Shown: positions 15,708 to 18,638 of the stretch, piece after piece | How the letters are laid out: each line of letters opens with the position of its first letter | Position numbering within the stretch: the stretch's first letter is position 1 | Source: an uncultured Ilumatobacter sp. | GTDB lineage: Bacteria > Actinomycetota > Acidimicrobiia > Acidimicrobiales > Ilumatobacteraceae | Assembly (NCBI GenBank): GCA_937905835.1 | Contig: CALCXK010000015.1 | Coordinates: 1-18,638 of the forward strand | DNA length: 18,638 nt | Reading direction: 5' to 3' | The notes under the pieces: generated by a model | Database searches by the model: none | What the model was told of the DNA's origin: nothing | What the model saw: the letters and a program-made list of their open reading frames with translations, nothing else | Program-made: the position numbers and the translations under genes

Positions 15708-17804
15708 ATGTCTGAATCGATCCAGTTGACCGACACCGTCCGTTTGGAACACGAAGGTGATGTAGCGCTTGTCATCGTCGACAATCCGCCCGTGAATGCA
15801 CTGAGCTGGCACGTCCGCCAAGGCCTCTTTGACGGGATGACGAGGGCCGTCGAATCGGGCGCCAAAGCGGTCGTGGTCATTTGTGATGGCCGCACGTTTA
15901 TTGCCGGTGCTGACATCAGCGAGTTCGGGGGCAACGTGCCGAAGGCAGCAGGTCTGCACGAGGTACAGGCCGCGATGGAGGACGCACCGATCCCAGTGAT
16001 CGCTGCCATTCACGGCACCGCTCTCGGTGGTGGCCTTGAAGTTGCGCTGTGCGCGCACTACCGCGTGTCGCTGGCGTCGGCGAAGTTTGGGCTGCCCGAA
16101 GTCAACCTCGGCCTCCTTCCGGGTGCCGGTGGAACCCAGCGCCTGCCCCGTCTCGTCGGAGTCGCCAAGGCACTTGAGATGATGACCACGGGTCGTCACA
16201 TCAGCAGCTCCGAAGCCAAGGAGGGTGGCCTTGTCGACGATGTCGTAGATGGTGGCCTCGAGGAACTGCGCGCGGCAGCAATTGCTTTCGCCAATAATGC
16301 CGTCGCAGAGAACCTCGCGCTGATTCGGGTCCGCGATCGCAACGAGTTGGTCGAGGCACATGCCGGCGACGAAGAGATCTTTGCCAACTTCCGCAAGGGC
16401 ATCGCCCGCAAGACCCGCGGGTTCCTTGCACCCGAGTTCAACATCCGGTGCATCGAAGCGGCCTGCAATCAGCCGTTCGATGAGGGGCTCACGACCGAAG
16501 GCAAGCTTTTCATGGAGTTGATGACCGGCCCGCAGTCGGCGGCCCAGCGCTACTACTTCTTTGCCGAGCGCGCAGCGAACAAGATTCCTGATATCGCCAA
16601 AGACACGCCGCTGATCGATGTCCAGAAGGTCGGCATCCTCGGTGCTGGCACCATGGGCGGCGGCATTGCAATGAACTTCGTCAACGTCGGCATTCCTGTC
16701 ACCATCGTCGAACGCGACCAGGCATCGCTCGACAAGGGCCTTGGCGTCGTCCGTAACAACTACGAGCGCTCACGGTCCACCACGCCCGAGCAGGTCGAAG
16801 AGCGCATGGCGCTGATCACTGGGTCCACCAGCAAACAAGACTTTGCCGACTGCGACATGGTGATCGAAGCCGTGTTTGAAGATATGGAACTAAAGCAGTC
16901 GATCTTCCGCGAACTCGACAAGATCTGTAAGCCGGGCGCTTTGCTGGCCTCGAACACGTCGGCACTCGACGTCAACCAGATCGCTGAAGTCACCAGCCGG
17001 CCAGAGAGCGTCATTGGGATGCACTTCTTCAGCCCGGCCAACGTCATGAAGCTGCTCGAAAACGTGCGCGGCGACAAGTCGTCCGACAGCGTCGTTGCTA
17101 CCACGATGGCGATTGGCAAGAAGATCGGCAAGGTCTCCACCATGGTCGGTGTCTGCCCAGGCTTCGTCGGCAACAGGATGTTGTTCATGCGCGGAGCCGA
17201 AGCCGAGCGCATGCTGCTCGAAGGTGCCACGCCAGCGCAGGTCGACAAGGTGCTCTTCGACTTCGGTTTTCCAATGGGACCGTTCTCGATGAGTGATCTC
17301 GCCGGCCTCGACATTGGCTGGAAGCAAGAGAAGTCCTCGTCCTCGACGATCCGTGAAGTGCTCTGCGAGAACGGTCGCCGCGGCCAGAAGAACGGCATGG
17401 GTTACTACACGTACGACGCCGAGACCCGAGCGGCCACGCCCGACAAGGAAGTCGAGCAGCTGATCAAAGATTTTGCCATTGGCAAGGGCATCGAGCAGCG
17501 CGAGGTTTCTGACCAGGAAGTGCTCGAGCGTTGCCTCTATCCAATGGTCAACGAGGCTGCGAAGATCCTCGAAGAAAAGATCGCCATCCGCGGCAGCGAC
17601 ATTGACGTTGTGTGGGTCAACGGCTACGGCTGGCCGGTCTACCGCGGTGGCCCGATGCACTGGGCTGACAGCATCGGCCTCGCGGAGATCGCGGCCAAGG
17701 TTCAGGAATACAGCGAGCGTCTCGGTGGCAAGCACTGGGATCTCAGCCCGCTTCTGAAGTCGCTTGCCGAATCAGGCGGCCAGCTCCAGACGTACGCCAG
17801 CTGA
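15708..17804 (+). CDS. Bifunctional enoyl-CoA hydratase / 3-hydroxyacyl-CoA dehydrogenase (FadB/FadJ type)
   Basis: A 698-residue fusion for two beta-oxidation steps: hydration of trans-2-enoyl-CoA, then NAD oxidation of the 3-hydroxyacyl-CoA. Residues ~1-190 are a crotonase domain with oxyanion-hole segment FIAGADISEF and GTALGGGLEVALC (Glu111) and GLPEVNLGLLPGAGG (Glu131). Residues ~305-480 are the Rossmann domain (GILGAGTMGGGIA, catalytic His439/Glu451 in IGMHFFSPANVMKLLEN). Two C-terminal 3HCDH helical repeats occupy ~484-580 and 600-690. The overall plan is like peroxisomal EHHADH, roughly FadJ length. No thiolase gene adjoins it, so its FadA partner must be elsewhere. The ATG at 15708 starts at the crotonase fold. 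It diverges from the beta-hydroxyacid dehydrogenase and ends at a strong terminator. Confidence 0.95.
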   Translation: MSESIQLTDTVRLEHEGDVALVIVDNPPVNALSWHVRQGLFDGMTRAVESGAKAVVVICDGRTFIAGADISEFGGNVPKAAGLHEVQAAMEDAPIPVIAAIHGTALGGGLEVALCAHYRVSLASAKFGLPEVNLGLLPGAGGTQRLPRLVGVAKALEMMTTGRHISSSEAKEGGLVDDVVDGGLEELRAAAIAFANNAVAENLALIRVRDRNELVEAHAGDEEIFANFRKGIARKTRGFLAPEFNIRCIEAACNQPFDEGLTTEGKLFMELMTGPQSAAQRYYFFAERAANKIPDIAKDTPLIDVQKVGILGAGTMGGGIAMNFVNVGIPVTIVERDQASLDKGLGVVRNNYERSRSTTPEQVEERMALITGSTSKQDFADCDMVIEAVFEDMELKQSIFRELDKICKPGALLASNTSALDVNQIAEVTSRPESVIGMHFFSPANVMKLLENVRGDKSSDSVVATTMAIGKKIGKVSTMVGVCPGFVGNRMLFMRGAEAERMLLEGATPAQVDKVLFDFGFPMGPFSMSDLAGLDIGWKQEKSSSSTIREVLCENGRRGQKNGMGYYTYDAETRAATPDKEVEQLIKDFAIGKGIEQREVSDQEVLERCLYPMVNEAAKILEEKIAIRGSDIDVVWVNGYGWPVYRGGPMHWADSIGLAEIAAKVQEYSERLGGKHWDLSPLLKSLAESGGQLQTYAS

Positions 17805-17810
17805 TCGGTG

Positions 17811-17847
17811 GCGGTCACACTGTGTGAGGCACAGCGTGACCGCTTTT
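17811..17847 (+). terminator. Intrinsic terminator of the beta-oxidation fusion gene
   Basis: A 14-base stem (17811-17824 with 17830-17843, one A/C mismatch) closes a TGAGG loop and is followed by TTTT. It begins 6 bases after the stop codon. Confidence 0.85.
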
Positions 17848-17863
17848 CCAAGGAGGTGGGCTG

Positions 17864-17902
17864 AAAAACACAACACCCCGCTTGGCGGACCAAGCGGGGT
17901 GT
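17864..17902 (-). terminator. Intrinsic terminator of the tRNA operon
   Basis: A perfect 13-base stem (17873-17885 with 17890-17902) closes a 4-base loop. Read on the minus strand it is followed by TGTG and TTTTT (17868-17864). It starts a few bases after the tRNA-Phe 3' end and faces the opposing terminator at 17811-17847. Confidence 0.85.
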
Positions 17903-17908
17903 CTTGTG

Positions 17909-17981
17909 TGGTTTCGACCGGCGTCGATCCGGTGACCTCTCACTTTTCAGGCGAGCGCTCTGCCGACTGAGCTACGAAACC
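17909..17981 (-). tRNA. tRNA-Phe (GAA)
   Basis: A 73-base cloverleaf. Acceptor GGTTTCG pairs with CGAAACC; D-arm GCTC/GAGC; anticodon stem CTCGC/GTGAG around loop CTGAAAA (anticodon GAA); T-stem ACCGG/CCGGT. Its T-loop reads ATCGACG. The discriminator is A and no CCA is encoded after it (CAC follows). It is last of the three co-oriented tRNAs. Confidence 0.96.
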
Positions 17982-17996
17982 AGATCCTATTGTGTT

Positions 17997-18074
17997 TGGC
18001 GGTCCCGACGGGATTTGAACCCGCGACCTCCGGCTTGACAGGCCGGCGTGAACTCCTGACTTCACCACGGGACC
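17997..18074 (-). tRNA. tRNA-Asp (GTC), CCA encoded
   Basis: Acceptor GGTCCCG pairs with CGGGACC; anticodon stem CCGGC/GCCGG around loop CTGTCAA (anticodon GTC); T-arm GCGGG TTCAAAT CCCGT. The discriminator G at 18000 is followed by encoded CCA (17999-17997), unlike the other two tRNAs here. Confidence 0.96.
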
Positions 18075-18140
18075 AGAATAGCTATGTATTGAACGGATGC
18101 GTGTCACCGCACCCGCCATGAAAAACCCGAGGGTCTTCCG

Positions 18141-18213
18141 CACCCCCAACGGGATTCGAACCCGTGCCGCCACCTTGAAAGGGTGGTGTCCTAGGCCACT
18201 AGACGATGGGGGC
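18141..18213 (-). tRNA. tRNA-Glu (TTC)
   Basis: A 73-base cloverleaf. Acceptor GCCCCCA pairs with TGGGGGT; anticodon stem CCACC/GGTGG around loop CTTTCAA (anticodon TTC); T-arm with GTTCGAAT. The discriminator is G and CCA is not encoded. It is first in the Glu-Asp-Phe cluster, an order also known from mycobacteria. Confidence 0.96.
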
Positions 18214-18257
18214 CTGTTCGTTGAGGCGAGTGAACTCGTCTCGTTGAGAGCAACGAA

Positions 18258-18263
18258 AATATA
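18258..18263 (-). promoter_or_regulatory. -10 element of the tRNA operon
   Basis: TATATT on the minus strand lies 44 bases upstream of tRNA-Glu, predicting a leader of about 38 bases. The region at -35 (GTGGAA) is weak. A short palindrome, CGAGTGAACTCG, lies in the leader. Confidence 0.45.
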
Positions 18264-18340
18264 GCGGCGGCGCTCTTGTGTTCCACGCGCTATCACCGCG
18301 AACCTTGAGTGATGCAAGGCCCACTAAGAGCTCAACTCGG

Positions 18341-18584
18341 ATGAGTGTTCGCTCTCACATTCAGCGGATCGCCGTTGGATACCTCGTTGGCACGTTCCCG
18401 ACGGCGGACATCGTTGCTCTCCGAGCGTCCGGTGGATCAGTCAATTTGGGTCAGACAGGTTCGGGGAACCCGGGTGGGCGAACGAAATGAACGTGCTCGG
18501 TGCCAAAGCGGGCAGTGCCTTGCGGCCTTCCCTGCTTGCTTCCCGATCGATGTGGCCGTGGCGGCAATCACTGTCTCGAACCCT
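18341..18584 (+). pseudogene. Decayed PlsY-like glycerol-3-phosphate acyltransferase
   Basis: Three consecutive stretches in three frames match successive parts of a PlsY-family membrane acyltransferase. From ATG 18341, GYLVGTFPTADIVALRASGG and GSGNPGG match the first helix and the conserved GSGN phosphate loop. At about 18478 the homology moves to another frame (ANEMNVLGAKAG), as if one G was lost from a G-run at 18476-18478. From 18510 it moves again (GQCLAAFPACFPIDVAVA), matching the part after the GGKG loop. The ~60 residues normally between, including the GHxxP and GGKG motifs, are missing. A stop (18488-18490) cuts the first frame after 49 residues from the ATG. Similarity fades after 18584. 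An intact copy elsewhere would be expected if the cell uses this pathway. PlsY assignment rests on remembered family motifs. Confidence 0.6.
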
Positions 18585-18638
18585 GTCCGATTCCCCTCGG
18601 GTCAAAAGTGGACAGTCCAGTCAGAAGTCGAGAGTGGA

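Noticed and set aside
14901..16361. A 486-codon minus-strand frame across the dehydrogenase and beta-oxidation genes
   Set aside because: It overlaps two genes with clear domains and its product is Arg- and Cys-rich low-complexity sequence, typical of an out-of-frame translation.
17849..17862. AAGGAGGTGG as a ribosome binding site or 16S rRNA 3'-end fragment
   Set aside because: The following GTG is terminated two codons later, and similarity to the 16S end stops after the anti-Shine-Dalgarno core.
17909..18213. tRNA genes as an attachment site of an integrated element
   Set aside because: No integrase gene and no repeated tRNA 3' end is seen in the window; the only hint is the relic gene beside the cluster.

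Overview
The window is GC-rich and densely coding, with many genes in opposing orientations. Its gene families fit an actinobacterium: an actinobacterial-type SNF2 helicase with a SWIM partner, ClpB, a Glu-Asp-Phe tRNA cluster, and -10 hexamers placed directly before start codons. The protein sequences look most like the Acidimicrobiia (Ilumatobacter-like). That placement is an impression from sequence style, not a database result.

Layout. Bases 2-163 hold the 3' end of an unrecognised + strand gene. It converges on a minus-strand pair: a SNF2-family helicase (3813-820) followed one base later by a SWIM zinc-finger protein (818-168). A possible 58-codon gene (4032-4208) precedes clpB (4271-6772). 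A histidinol-dehydrogenase-family gene (8167-6845, minus) converges on clpB and diverges from purA (8377-9666), which overlaps purB (9663-10964) in an ATGA junction. A conserved hypothetical gene (11439-11023, minus) diverges from a TesB-type acyl-CoA thioesterase (11498-12313). This is followed by pyrE (12393-12977) and a zinc nucleoside deaminase (13094-13750). A minus-strand operon encodes a beta-hydroxyacid dehydrogenase (15565-14630) overlapping a 2-oxoglutarate/Fe(II) oxygenase (14637-13780). It diverges from a fused enoyl-CoA hydratase/3-hydroxyacyl-CoA dehydrogenase (15708-17804) that ends in a strong hairpin terminator. The right end has a minus-strand tRNA-Glu/tRNA-Asp/tRNA-Phe cluster with its own promoter and terminator. 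Divergent from it lies what appears to be a decayed PlsY-like acyltransferase gene running to the window edge.

Function. Most of the window is housekeeping: AMP synthesis (purA-purB), UMP synthesis (pyrE), base or nucleoside deamination, protein disaggregation (clpB), acyl-CoA metabolism (thioesterase, beta-oxidation fusion), and translation (tRNAs). No phage, insertion sequence, CRISPR array or recognisable defence island is visible.

The least ordinary items are four. The HisD-family protein has lost a catalytic histidine and changed two metal ligands. The dehydrogenase and oxygenase are translationally coupled. The PlsY-like relic beside the tRNAs carries a one-base frameshift and an internal deletion. 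Six genes show a TAnnnT hexamer 6-9 bases before the start codon, pointing to frequent leaderless transcription.
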